From Prinia subflava (Eukaryota > Chordata > Aves > Passeriformes > Cisticolidae), in NCBI RefSeq assembly GCF_021018805.1, contig NC_086249.1, positions 79,820,472 to 79,884,471 on the forward strand: 64,000 nucleotides of DNA. The letters are read 5' to 3'. Both the position numbers and the translations under genes were made by a program. This document shows positions 13,294 to 25,912 of this stretch, piece by piece (within the stretch, counting starts at the first letter, position 1; the number at the start of each line of letters is the position of its first letter). A model generated the notes under the pieces. That model made no database searches. It was not told the DNA's origin and worked only from the letters and a program-made list of their open reading frames with translations.

Positions 13294-14611
13294 TCTGCCC
13301 GTTGCCCCCTTGCAGAAAGTGGCGGGCAGCCCTCAATTAGCAGATCAAACACACTTGCACTTGTGCCAGAAACTCAAGGAGGACAAGACCAGGTAGGAGA
13401 GAAAATGCTTTTTAAGCAACTACAATATGTTTGAGTGGGCAGAGCAGTACAACATCACAGTGGAAACCATTAGAAAGCCATTCCAGGCTCATTTTTTAAA
13501 GGTGGCATCACAGGTTGGTCTTCCTCCTCTGTGAGCAAACATTTGCAGCACAGCTCTGCAGCATCTTCTGAGGTGATGGTGCTACAACAACCACATTTGA
13601 ACTTGTGGAAGGAGGACTGACTGCCATATAAAGAAGGATATGGAAAAAAAACCAACTTGTAGCTGCAAGGGCTTGAGTGTGCAGGCCAGTAAATTAAAAA
13701 TATATAGTTCATGATATAACACCTCAGACCTGGTTCTGCATTGGTATATAAATGATGTACCTAGTAGGTATGCTTAGCACGTGCTACATGACATTTTATA
13801 ATTTGCCTTGTTCTGTATAATCAACAGTTATGTTGATTATTCTGACAAATTATTGAGAGAATAAATAGTACTACATAATCCCGCTGTGGGTGGTTGGGCA
13901 ATGCAGTTAGTATTTTTCATCCTTGTGAAAATCAAAGTTAAAAGTTAGTGGTTGCAGGCCAGCCAAAGTGATTTTTTTTTTCTTTTTGGAACTCTAGAAG
14001 TTCCTGCTTATTGAAAAGTAGCATATTCACTAGTCTTAGAAAGCTAAACTCTCTTCCTTTACAGTTATTTCATAGCTAACCCAGGGTACAGCAGAGAGAG
14101 ACATATTTGATTGCACTGTTTAGTTGCTTCTGTTTTGCAAACAGGGTACCAAACATATGGAAAAATAGATTAGTTCTGTGTAGGCTGTCTATTATCCATG
14201 CATTTAAATAACAATGTTATTAGCTTCAAGAATAAAAGTTGCCACCATACATAACATTAAAAAGAAATTGATATGTACTACATCCAGCGTCCAAGGCTAG
14301 TATGAGTAAAACCTATTAATTTTGATATGTACCAAAATGCCTTATGGACATCCATACAACACAGAAGTACAGTTATTAGCTCATCTACACAATTTCTGTC
14401 AAAAAGAAGAATCTTAAGATCATCATAAAGCCCAAAAGGAAGGCTAAGTCCTATGTAAGACAGATAGTCTTCATTTTGAGAAAGGAAAATAATCCTTCCA
14501 AAAGATCCTTCCAATACTGCTTCCCAAAGAGCTGAGTGAGAGAAAAAGGATTTTGTGATTCTACTTACATTACAATTGAAGGTGAAATAGTCGTTAGCAT
14601 TGTTTGGTTTG

Positions 14612-14613
<2 letters not shown>

Positions 14614-14660
<47 letters not shown>
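14614..14660. repeat. Homopolymer T47 (A47 in ST6GAL2 sense)
   Basis: There are 47 consecutive T on the plus strand, in the inferred 3' UTR of ST6GAL2. In the transcript this would be an internal poly(A) tract. The true length may vary, and assembly error is possible for such a run. Confidence 0.95.
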
Positions 14661-14662
<2 letters not shown>

Positions 14663-15204
14663 CTTTCTGGCAAAAGGCTTTCTGCTTAAGTCAAAATACA
14701 AAAAATACTTTCCACCACAATCAGTCAGCTATTCTTTTCAATGCCCCTTTGAGCTGTCTGCTTTTTTTACTGGATGGACATGAGTAGGATATAGCTGTGC
14801 TTTTGTGTACACATATTCCTGCTGAACTTACTCTAAAAGAAAATGTACAGTCAGGTGTGAAAAAACCAAACCAAACCAAAAAACTGAGAAAAACACTCCA
14901 GACCATTAACTTTTAGAACTGCCTTGAAGAATATTGTCCTTACGTGTTAAAAATATCAAACCATCTCTATACGCAGTCTGTAGTCAGTTTTTTTTGCAGG
15001 CATCACAGCTTTTCTGTGTTACAGTCATTCAAACATTAAGTAAAAAATGCTGATATCTTTTGTCAGAAAACTTCTCCTTTCTGAACAGCAGGAACTCGTG
15101 AACCAGTGACTTTGATTCAGACATCAATGAAATACCTAACAAATAATGTCTGTATTCCTGAATGCTGTCTTTGTTGACAAGAGGTGAGCCCCCTCTACGC
15201 TTGC

Positions 15205-15242
15205 TTTCAGTGATCACACATTTCAGTGTGTGATCACTGAAA
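15205..15242. repeat. Perfect 16-bp inverted repeat (hairpin)
   Basis: The left arm TTTCAGTGATCACACA (15205-15220) and right arm TGTGTGATCACTGAAA (15227-15242) are exact reverse complements around a 6-base loop, TTTCAG. It lies in the inferred ST6GAL2 3' UTR, about 0.85 kb after the stop, and would form a stable RNA stem. Confidence 0.95.
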
Positions 15243-16095
15243 TCTGAATGGGTGAATGCTGCGCAGCCTCCCTTGGCTTTCTCTGGATCTTTTGTACCTG
15301 TGCAGACTGGGGGAAGGCAGCATTTCCATCTCACACCTTCTGGATAGTCCTTTCGGGGAGTTTTTCTTCCTAATTGGGTTACAAATATGTTCTTTTTTTC
15401 TCTAAAGAAATGAGACATTTCTCTCTTCCCTTGTGAGTCAGGGTGAGCACGGGAGACTGACACCCTAAAATGCACCCCGTAGTTTACCTGGTTTAGCTGC
15501 GTACAGCCACCTCTGACCCCACGCATTTGAGGGCCACCCTGAGCCCTGTTCAGCTGGAGCTGGAACTGAGCCTGTGTAGGAACAGGCATTAAAGCCTGCT
15601 CTAGTGAATGACTGCACAGCTTGGAGTAGCAATTACTTCATTCTGGGAGAGTGTGAAAATCCCATGGAGCCACGGGAAATGCTGCCTTGTTCAACTGGCC
15701 TCTCTGTACATACATGAACAATAGAGGCTGTTTCACAATGCCAGGTTTGACAATTAAATAAATTCATTTAAAAAAAAACCTTACAGTCTAGCATATGTGG
15801 CATGAGACCACCGACAAATTCTGATAGTCACACCAAAAACAATACATAATATTTCTGCCTAAGCATGTCCTTTGCACCTTCATGAGCTAAGCCTTTGCTT
15901 TTTTTTCTGTAACTATTTGCAAAGCAGTAATAAATACTCAGGCTCAGAAAAGGAGTCTTTCTTATGCCTGCTACTTAATTACAATTTATAGACTCAAGAC
16001 TAGATTGGTCTAAGATATATTTTTTCAAGTATTCTCTTCTTGTTTATAGTACGACAGTAGTACCTTATTGCACATTGTTTCTCAAAGACTTACTT

Positions 16096-16364
16096 CTACA
16101 ACTGTGGGACATTATTTCGTTTGGGGCACTTGACAGCTTTGAACCCTGGCAAAATGACCTTCCCCTTCCGATAGAGATCATCCTGCAAACCTTTGTTCAT
16201 CCTCTGCACCAGGAGCTTCTCGTAGAGCAGGGGATGGTAGGCCCCCAAGGTGCAGGCTGCATCGTAGTAGAGTTCGTGGTAGTGACACAGGTCAGTCTGT
16301 CGCACTGAAGGGATGTACTCGTACACGTGCACTTCGTTGCACATGGACATCATGATGAGGATGC
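16096..16364 (-). CDS. ST6GAL2: ST6GAL2 last coding exon: sialyl motifs S, III and VS, and C-terminus
   Basis: This exon finishes Gly441 and encodes residues 442-529 and a TAG stop at 16098-16096. Motif S continues as [16 protein letters not shown], with C449 the expected partner of the motif L cysteine 297 (family knowledge). Motif III is seen in YHELYYDA (about 469-475). The very small motif is HPLLYE (H484 to E489), whose histidine is the catalytic base in structurally studied sialyltransferases. The tail ends [13 protein letters not shown]. The acceptor is CTTCTTGTTGCAG|GCATCC. An upstream in-frame ATG in the intron gives a longer apparent ORF, but the splice site and family match place the exon start at 16364. 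Confidence 0.97.
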
Positions 16365-16558
16365 CTGCAACAAGAAGTGGAAACAAAAGTGAACACCAGC
16401 TTTCACTTCTCTTGCAGAAATTTCCCTGTAGTCATCTGATCCATTTTTTCTTTCCTTATTTTCCTTGCTGTCACACACCTCAAGTATTTCGTAAAATCAG
16501 TAAGTGAAGCAATCGTTCCTTTTATTTGAGCAGCTCTCACCTATCCTTGATACATAAA

Positions 16559-16598
16559 GACTGTTATCCCTGTAGAGTTAACAGGTAGGATAACAGTC
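16559..16598. repeat. Inverted repeat upstream of last ST6GAL2 exon
   Basis: Arms GACTGTTATCC (16559-16569) and GGATAACAGTC (16588-16598) are exact reverse complements. An inner CTGT/ACAG pair can extend the stem past a 3-base bulge. It lies about 195 bases before the acceptor of the last exon in the transcribed direction. Confidence 0.85.
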
Positions 16599-16692
16599 AT
16601 GAAGAAAGAGTGAAAAGCCTTTCAGTAAAGAACTTGCATATCACCATCAACCTCCTGAGAGAGGAGACTGCTCTTTCCCACCTCCCCCCATT

Positions 16693-16717
16693 TCCTCTAT
16701 GGACTGTCCATAGAGGA
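16693..16717. repeat. 25-base near-perfect palindrome
   Basis: Arms TCCTCTATGGAC and GTCCATAGAGGA flank a single central T. It lies in the intron before the last coding exon, about 330 bases from its acceptor. Confidence 0.85.
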
Positions 16718-19700
16718 CATCCCCCACAAGAATCCTTGAAACATCTCCACCTTATTGCAATGTTGGTCTTTCTTAGTCTGAAATTGAATCAATTCCACTT
16801 TTCCCATCTGCTTTCCACATCTTCCCATCTCTAAGCAGCAAGACTTGGCTAAACATATGCAGAAGGGCATATAAAGAAACATCACCTCTGTAGTGGTGGC
16901 ACTACAGCTTCAGACAACTCTGTGAAGAGTCTCATGGAGAGACACCAGAGACAAATTCCTACTTAAAGCAGTGCTGTCATTAGGAAAAACCTCTCACCAC
17001 TTCCTTGCTCAGCAAGGAGAAATCCACAAAATGCTAACCCATTTTTTCCTGCCATGTGCCAATGGCACACTATCATCAGCACCATCAACTGCGGTCTTTA
17101 GAGCCTTGAAACAAGAGAAATATTGCTGTTGCAGCTGCACACTTGCAGACAAACTAATACCAGATAATGTTCAACGACACTGGCAAAACTACAATGCTTT
17201 CACATCAATCACAGCTCCTGGAAGCTTTTTCTGTTTCACAAAGCCATGTAAAAGGAAAGTGACATGAAGTAAGTTTTGGATGCCATTTATTAGCTTTTTC
17301 AGTTTCACTTAAAAAATAAATTTGTGTAGAAAATGTATTGAGGCACTGGTGGTATCCCTTTCTGTTGAATAGGACTGTCAGCTCTCAGAGGAGGTAGCTG
17401 TGTAACTCTGCTCACTTGGCACTTACAGATGAGAACTGATGTAACTGTTGATGGGGTTTTTTTTCCCGTGCACAACAGCTTTAGCATCATTTGGGTGTTT
17501 TGGGGTTTTTTTACTTCAGAAGTAAAATGAATTAACATAAAAAATTATTTTGGTTTGTTAATTAAGCAAAGCCATTTTCTGAAGTTTAGTTTACAGTTTG
17601 GGAATGCAGGGATTTCTTGCTAATGAAAAGAACCCCACGTTCTCCCTGCTGTGTATCATTAGATTATCAAAATTACTTTCCTGGCTTATGTGTGAAGTAA
17701 CTGAAAACCAATTACTTCTGTGATTAAATCTTTTATCATAAATTAAAGGTTCTGAAAATATTTTATAATTGTTCTACAGCTTTACACTCTATAGAAACTA
17801 CAGTCTTAAAAAAGCTAGGCATATCAATTCTGAAGTTCATAAATTTTAGTGAACTTTAGTCTTAATCAACAAGAAACACAGATTCATGGTGAAAAAATAT
17901 TTAATCCCTATTTGAACAAAAAGTACAATCTTAATAAACCAAGTTTCCTTGCCTTGAAGATGTTAGAGATGCTCTGAATTGTAATCTGCCAAGCAGCTAT
18001 ATCTAGAATCATTTGGTTTTTTGTTGTTTTAGTTTTACAAGTGCTTTCGTCAGCTTTTCCACTGCCAGCCTCCTTCCTCCACTGAAGGAGAGCCCACCTG
18101 CCATTCCAAGGTGACCGTCATCCAGCTGGATCAGAGGGCGGACGGTGGAAACGCGTGCAATAATGAACCACTCCCAGAAACAGACACTAAAAGGACTTCT
18201 CTGCTGCACCCAGAGCCAAGCCTAGAGCCAATTTCAAAAGCTGTACCACCAACACCTTAGGAAAACTGGCTCTGATGGAAAGTACAAGCCTTAAGCAAAC
18301 TGTGTTTTATCTAACTGCCACACTACCAAGGTAACTCTAAAAGTAATAAAGGAAGTTGCCCTTTGTGGGATTGGAAAATTGTCAAGAACAAAAATTGTGA
18401 CTCCTTAATAACAAAAAAATAGCCTTGTAACTCCAGGTATGGTTCAACCATGACAAAATTTTAAGCAGTGTCATTGACTTTCCTGTAAATTAGTTAGTGG
18501 AGGACTTAAAAGTTGTAGAGTTTTAGTTTTTAGTCATCAGTGGTTCAGTGTCCTCCAGAACCAATCTAAAAGGCACATTATTTTAGATGTCTCCTTTAGG
18601 ATGTGTTGAATTGTTCACTTACAGAGAACTTTCCTTTTAGTGTTGTTTCTCTCCACTGACTAGACAGAAACCAAAAATAAGAGTCTGGCACTTGGCTATC
18701 AAGAACCTTCACCTCTACTCTCCTATGTAAGTAGCTTTTGGAGTTTCATGAAAAACAATATAAATGGCTTTTCCAGAAGCACAATGAGAAGAAATAAAAA
18801 CAAGGCATGATCAAATATGCCCCTGGCACAGTTACCCACACCTGAGATAGGTATCACAAGTTCCTTTGCTGTCAGCACAAGAAAGTGGGCAATTTTAGGA
18901 AGCAGTGCACGAATACAAGCCATTCCTCAGAATTTCCTGGGTTTTTCTGTTGGCTGTAGGGGAAACCTGAGTGGCAGCATGGATAGCTGCATTCCCAGTA
19001 TGGGAAGAAATTTTCACATGTTGAGGGCAATATGGGGCTCACAGTAATATTTAAGAGGTACCTATTTTTTACTGTAATAATTCTGAGGGTGACTAACACA
19101 AATACAGACCTGCACTGGAAACAGCTGAAATTAAGATACAAAAATCCTGCTCTCTGACTGACCCAGACATGGTCCATACAGATATGGCAAATTTACGTGC
19201 AAGGATTAAGCTGAAGGAAGATTTGGGTTTTTTTTTTTTCCAGCATTTATTAATACTAAAGTACAGGAATGGGGGTAAAAGCAGAGAATTACAAAGTATT
19301 TAGGGAAGGCCAGTACACATGCACAACTTGAGAAAACTTAAAACCTGAAAGGGCAAGTCTATAGGCTGTCTGTAGCATCTAAATATCACAAGGCTTTTCA
19401 GATCTTAAATATCCAATCCATATTTCACATTAAGGAAAAGGTCAGGGTATTCAGCCTGATTTTAGCTTTGACAAACATAACTGGTGCTACCATACACTCA
19501 AAATCAAAACTGAAGATAATTCTGCATAGGCCATTCTAATCTAATTTTAATATCCTTGATGGATTTTTGAAAGTCCCATTTGGATTACAACCATAAAAAT
19601 AGAAAAATGCAAAATTATTTTGCCTGTATTGTGGTAGAACATTCAAAGATATGCCTTGTGAATGTTTTATAATTGAATGGCAATGTTCATGAACACCCAA

Positions 19701-22700
19701 GTGGACATTTACAAAAAAAAAGGAAAAAGAAGAATTATGAGCATAGAATACTCTTTTTTAAAAACTATGAAATGTATTATTCCAAAGAAATGATGTGGTT
19801 GTCAGAGTAACAGTCAAATGTGACTTTGTTATAACAGTACAACTGTAGACACTAAAACAGTATTACATATTTTGAAATATTTTATATTAGTATTTCAAAA
19901 TCCTTAGAGTGTTATCTCTTCTTGGTCTTTTGGTTAAGATCAAGTGTAGTATAGTACTTTTAGTTTTTCCTATTTGGCAGATATCTATGATGTTAGGAAG
20001 TGTTGGGTATAGTTTAAACTCAGTCCAATTGGCACAAATAAACCTAGCTTTTACAATCTGCATTGAGAACATTTAAATCAGAATTATATGAAGATTAAAT
20101 TCCCTGCATGGATGGTTTTTACAAATGAACATGTATTATGGATTCTAATCAAAAGGAGAAAATGATTTTTCAACTTGTTCTTGGCAATTTGAATCATTCC
20201 AAAGGTTTTGATTTTCCAACATGAATACTGTATGGTACGATTAAGCTTTGTGGTTACTACTCTAAATTAAAAAAGAATGTTTTCTAGTTTATAAATAAAT
20301 ATAGTTTAATATATCTGAATCAACAGATGCTGTATGAAAGCATGTAGAATTATAAGTGTAACTCAAATATTCATCAAAAAAAAAGAATAATTATAACATA
20401 ATGTAAGAGATGCTGAAAACATTTAAATACCCATAATCTGATTTATACTCATAATGTCTCATTTCACACACATCGTAAATTCAGTTACAGAAAATAATTT
20501 AGCCAGATATATTAGTAAGTTTGTGTTTGATAATCTGTGTATTTGAGAGCATTACAAATAAGCATAAAGCATTTAGAATGTATAGTTTTCTATATGATAG
20601 TCTACTACTGTAGTCTCTCTTGACTGGATTGCAGATACCACAGGAAACTCCTTGAAACTGGGCCAATTGTGCCTCAGTTATTCATTGGTACATGCAGTAA
20701 AAGTAGCTCTGGCTTTTTAAGGCACTTTTTTTCTAAAAAAGGGTTCTTTTACCTCTGTTTAACTCATGAACTATGCGAAAAATATTAACCACAAGAAAAC
20801 CAAATTATTTATCAAAGAATTGTCACCATATGGCCCTGTGCCTAAGCTTAATAGTTTGTGCAGGACTTGTCATCTTTGATGTATAATACTAGCATTACGT
20901 AGTAGACCTAGAAAATTACATATTCATAACTTGGTGAATGAAAAAAGCTCTACATTAATCACAATAATACATTCTGTAATATGAGCATAGACTGGAAAAT
21001 ACTGACCAGTAATATAATGTAATTCTAAATGTATTATTTAATTTTGGGTGATACAGTAGAATAATAATTTTTTTTTAACGTGATTTAGGAGGAGAGTTTG
21101 CTCTTTTATATCTCCATTTTGGGAAGTGGGAGATACTCAAATTTCAGTGTGCTTTTTATTAGAGTGAGAATAATTTGAAGCTTATGTATTAGAGGTATTC
21201 TTTATTTCTGTGTTAATACTTGAACAACACTGAGCTGGAAAGAATGCGCACTATTCTGTTCCTGCACCAACTGCTCTTAAAATAACTAAATAACAGCAAC
21301 AAAGGCAACTCTTGTCCAAGTGTTTCTTCAGCTCATGATTTTTTTCTAAGCAGAGCTGGAGATCATCTGTATACTTCCATGCAACATGCTCTCTGAAGTC
21401 ATTTTAAATTTAAGTTCTTAGTCATACAATGTCCTGCTAATGTTACAGTGTAATGATACCCTTGCTTGTACTTTTGTCTTGATGCATGCAAATGAAGATT
21501 AAAATAATGCCATCAACTATTAATGATGTATAAGTGTTAAAACTGTAATGTCAACTGTAAAGCCTCAAACAACATTCTCCTTCTCCCAACAATAAAGTAA
21601 ATCTGGGCTTAGTTATTTTGTGTTCAGTGGATTGTATGTTATGCTAAAATTTCTGGCACACAGCAAAACTACCACCTACACAGACAACCTAAAATGTGAG
21701 AATCTACACAGGTCATGTTTTGATTGAAAACAAACCAAAATAGTGCAGGCACAGCTTTCAGCTAGCTTTTAAAAAGATAAAAGTCACTGCTGTGTAAGAG
21801 TATATAAATGTGAATTTCAATTAAAGTCACCTCTGAAGAGATAAATCAGCAAAGTGTACTGATGGACTATGGTAAGTAGGAATTTATAGAAAATCCACTA
21901 AGTAAACAGTGGACAGGAGCAAAATCTCCACAGAAAAGCCTTTATATAATCTTGACATTATTAAAAAGCCCTCAAACTTTCTGAATGCTAATGTACCATC
22001 CCACCCAATGAAATCAGAGTGCTGCTCTTGAGAAACTCTGCAGTTTTACTCTTGGTCTTTAGATAACAAAAATTTAAGGTCAGAATAGTCTGTTTACATT
22101 GGCTACCAAAGAGGGTACAGGAACAGTCAGTTCTTACAGAAGAGACTGACACTTCATATACTATCAGATTCAATTAAAAACTGAACTTTGATATGTACAG
22201 AAAGACAGGAGGAAGACTGAGTTCACGTTTCACAGTGAAAGACTTATTAACAGGAAGTGAGAGGTGATTTACTTCTGTTGCCAAAAGGAAGGGTAAATCC
22301 TTCCCTAGTAACAGTGCTAATTTAGGACTTGCCAGTGGAATACAAATCTGAAGTTTGGTGTTTGGATGCTTATATATCTTCCAAGTAAAATGGCATAGAT
22401 CCAAGTCCAAGATGAGATGTAAACATATCAATAGTCATTTAGCAAACTTATTTGCAGCCAAATGTGAACCAACAACTTTAACTGTGAAAAGCCACCATGG
22501 CAATTGCCTAATGCTAATGCAAGATGATAATACTGTGCAGAAATTTGTTTAGAAGCATGAAGGCAGCAGCTGCAGAAGCAGCAAAAATATGAAGGAATGC
22601 TTCTCAAAGCTCTTATAAGGACTAGACTAGGAAGACAAAGTGGAAATAATTAATAACGAGGAGGGACATCAGCTAAGCTATGACATGCTACAGAAAGCAA

Positions 22701-25700
22701 AGCTACAAGCCAGCTAAAGTCCATGCTGGTGTCCCAGGAAACAAACCAAGAGAGACTCTCAGATTAAAATCAAAAGGTTGGTTTACCCTGTTGGATCTTT
22801 AACCACAAACTGTCCCCCCTCAACCAATCCTGCTCTTCCCATCCCCTCGCCTCCCCTCCACAGCTGGGACACTCACTGTGCCTGTCTCACCCCAGCCACC
22901 AGCTGTCAAATGCTACTGCCTCTCCTCAGCAACTCTGAGCTGGTGCAGAGCTGATGTAGCAGGGTTTGAAGGAGGCAGGGGTCCAGGCAGAATTTATGCA
23001 GATATTGGGCAGCCCATACCCCAAAGGAAGTGCAAAAACTTCCTAGCTCTCATGCAGTGAAAAAAACCAGGGGAGAAGTTCTACCTCTTCTCTCTCTCTC
23101 ATTCTTCCAAAATCAAAGCATGTGAGAGACTACCACATCCCCAATGGCCTCCTTTTTGAGAGATTTAATAATATTGTGACTTAAGTACTGTAATACAGTT
23201 ATTAACAACGTTAAAAGATTCCCCTGACATCAGTCACTGTGGAAGGATGCTGACTCATTGCTGCAGAAGAACACCTTGAGGACACATTTCACCAACATCC
23301 TCCCTTTGGCAAGATTCAGACTCTTATAAATAGTGCTAAGTGGCAGGAATGGATACAATTGCCAGGAGAAAAAAATGTAATTACTGAAGAAACAGTGTAA
23401 GATCATGCTAAAACATTCCTGACATACGTGAAAAGAAACATTCTGATGTTTCCATGCTTTAATTTGTACATTTGTCCAATTTTGTAAACTGGGTCTACTG
23501 GAGGCAAAAAGCTTGAAACCAAAGTGCCTCACTTGACTCAGAACCTTTTATTTTTATAACCTTTTCTATATGATTATAATCATCATGGTTCATGCTAGAA
23601 ATTGCTTAGATTCAGGAATGTGTATCTCTGTAAAAATTCATACCCTCTATTTAACAACAGCCTATTTTCCTTCATATAGCTGTTTTAAGCACAGCGGTAT
23701 TTAATAGTGTGGTCATTTAAGAAATGATTTTCTCCTCTTGAAATTAAGACACTTGTATTTCATGAAGGCCATCACTTACTCAGTCTTTCTACTAGTTCTA
23801 TAGGAAATAGTTTTACAGATTTCATAAGAATCAGGTGGAAACTCAATATTCAGGATACCCCTTTCATACAGGTACACTAGTTGTGTCTGCCATCTTCAGT
23901 TCCAACAGGATTATTTGCTGCATGAGTGATTGAGAGATACCTGACCTGAAGACCAACATGGCTTTTCAGCTTTCTGACCAGCTGCATTATATTTTTTATG
24001 CTTTATCTTGCCCTTTATGTCCCTGACAATATGCATTTGCTGTTTCTGTGCTACCTCTGTATTTAGACTGTGTTACATGTGCAACACATAGACATTAATT
24101 CAATAATGTTACTGAAAAAGGAAGACTCTCCCTAATAAAATATTTTAAATACATATATCAGAACAGGAGCTAGTTATGAAATGGAGTGGATATGACTTCA
24201 ATAATCTTGCTACCTTGTTTTTTTAAAGCTAGTAATGGCCTACCAAAAAGGACTGCTCCTTGGAAAACAACAATATAAATAAAATTCCCACTAGAGAGGA
24301 AGGCAAATTTGCATCTGTACGCAGAGTATATTTATCTGTACAGAGACAGATAACTTTTATTGTTAAAATTTTGCTTGTTTCATGGTTTATATTTTCAAAG
24401 CTTTCTCTGCTTGAAGGATATTTTTTGTCACTAACATTTAGATTTGGGATTGAAGACTGCTGTTCTATTCTCATAGTGAAATTAATTCCATTTCTTCAAA
24501 GAAAGCTTTTGAAGTGTTTTTTATGTATGGTGGAAGTACAGATTGACAGCACAATGATCCTCTTCACTATTCTTCCAATCAGCAGCTGTTAACCTATTTT
24601 TATCAACAACTTCATTGCTACAAGAAACACTTCTGCAAAATGTGAATGCAGCTGGTGAGATCATTCCACATGAGCTGTCTTCTCCCTGTGGATTTTTACA
24701 AGCAGGTTCAAAAAAACCTCACTTCAAGAAGCAGCCAGCTGCCAAGTCCCCCTACAACAACACACCAGGCCTCCTTTATTGTCCACTCGTGTTCCAGGTG
24801 TGCATAACCCCCTCAAGGTATAGATGGGCATCTCCCAGACACTCTTATGTCACCCCTCTGGGAGCTTCTGCAACCTCCCTAAGGCCTTTGGTGTGCTCCA
24901 AGGTATCCTAGGATGCCACTACTGCATACAGAAGCCAATGCTTAAATGCTTAAAATTGGTTTTCCCATATCAGATGCAATCTCAGGTGTCTTTGCTTTCA
25001 GATTCAGATACAAAGAAAGAAACCAAACTATTTTCTGAGAGCAGCAAATACCTAGATGAATATTACAATGTCAGTGAGGTAAGGATGGAGTTTCCAAAGC
25101 AGAAGATGGTATTTGAAGCTCTACTGCCCTCTGAGTCTAGAAGCATAAGCTAGGATGAGCCTGACTCAGCCTTGCCACTCTGACTACTTGCACCCTTTAG
25201 ACCTGTCCACAGTCAGGACCTGCTGCACATCAGATAAGTTGTTCTGCTGCATGAAATGTGGGCACAGTGCCAAATTATCCCCACTGAAATACTAAGTAGA
25301 GACCAAAAAATACAGTGAAACACTATTGTTTCCAGTGAAGAAGTGCTCAGACTGAGGACCAGAAACCCTTGGCCTATGTAGGGAATACAGCTCAGCCTGC
25401 CATTGATTTCATCTTGTCTATATGATCTGCCATCTGCTTTCATTTGTTGTCTGAGGATTTTCTGCTCTATGATCCCAATAAGGAACTTCAGAATTGAGTA
25501 GATCCTCAACAGATAATATAGAATAATATGGATGTGAAGATGCAAGAAAGCAGAACATCAAATTCACTTAACTGTTCTCCAGTTCTCATACTGTGTTTTT
25601 TTGCTAGTCATTGTTTCTGTGTAGAGCACCAAGAACAAACAAGGACACATGTATGGACTTGATCCTCACACAATGTACAAATTTTAAATTTTTTTTTAAT

Positions 25701-25737
25701 CTAACACATCTACTGGGACCATCTTAGATACACCTAC

Positions 25738-25912
25738 CAATAAACCCTGAAGAAGGAGGGTTGGGCTGTATCTTCTCTTTAGTGTTCTCCTGAATGATGT
25801 CCCAGAGCTGCCATATAAACTTTGGATGAAGGATGTAGAAAGGCTGGGTTGGATTCTTCCTGCGATGCTGCATGTAGGGAGTGAACAGATTGTAGTCTGG
25901 CTTCTTATACCA
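25738..25912 (-). CDS. ST6GAL2: ST6GAL2 coding exon 4: approach to sialyl motif S
   Basis: This 175-bp exon encodes residues 383-440 plus the first base of codon 441. It starts [18 protein letters not shown], continues through [18 protein letters not shown], and ends NPPSSGFIG. The last residues (PPSSGFIG) open the small sialyl motif S, which binds donor and acceptor in family members. The acceptor is TTTTTTCCTCCCAG|TGG and the donor is ATTG|GTAGGTG, phase 1. The following intron is the longest among the coding introns, at about 9.4 kb. Confidence 0.96.

Larger units (their letters stand above)
11360..16095 (-). other. ST6GAL2: Inferred ST6GAL2 3' UTR
   Basis: This stretch follows the ST6GAL2 stop codon and runs down to the best minus-strand poly(A) signal. 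It is AT-rich with no splice-coupled coding pattern. It holds a 186-codon open frame (15589-15029), a perfect 16-bp hairpin (15205-15242) and a 47-base homopolymer that would be poly(A) in the transcript. Alternative AATAAA-type signals on the minus strand lie at 13293-13288, 11945-11940 and 11892-11887, so shorter UTR forms are possible. The extent is inference, as no transcript evidence is available here. Confidence 0.6.
16365..25737 (-). other. ST6GAL2: ST6GAL2 intron before last exon
   Basis: This 9.4-kb AT-rich intron has no recognised transposable element. Two palindromes lie within 360 bases of the last exon. Long very AT-rich stretches lie at about 19.8-21.6 kb. No internal exon was identified. 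Confidence 0.8.

Noticed and set aside
14278..14787. 131- and 83-codon ORFs with poly-Lys or poly-Phe
   Set aside because: They are created by the 47-base homopolymer in the 3' UTR.
16075..16308. 77-codon plus-strand ORF over the last ST6GAL2 exon
   Set aside because: It is an antisense shadow of the real coding exon.
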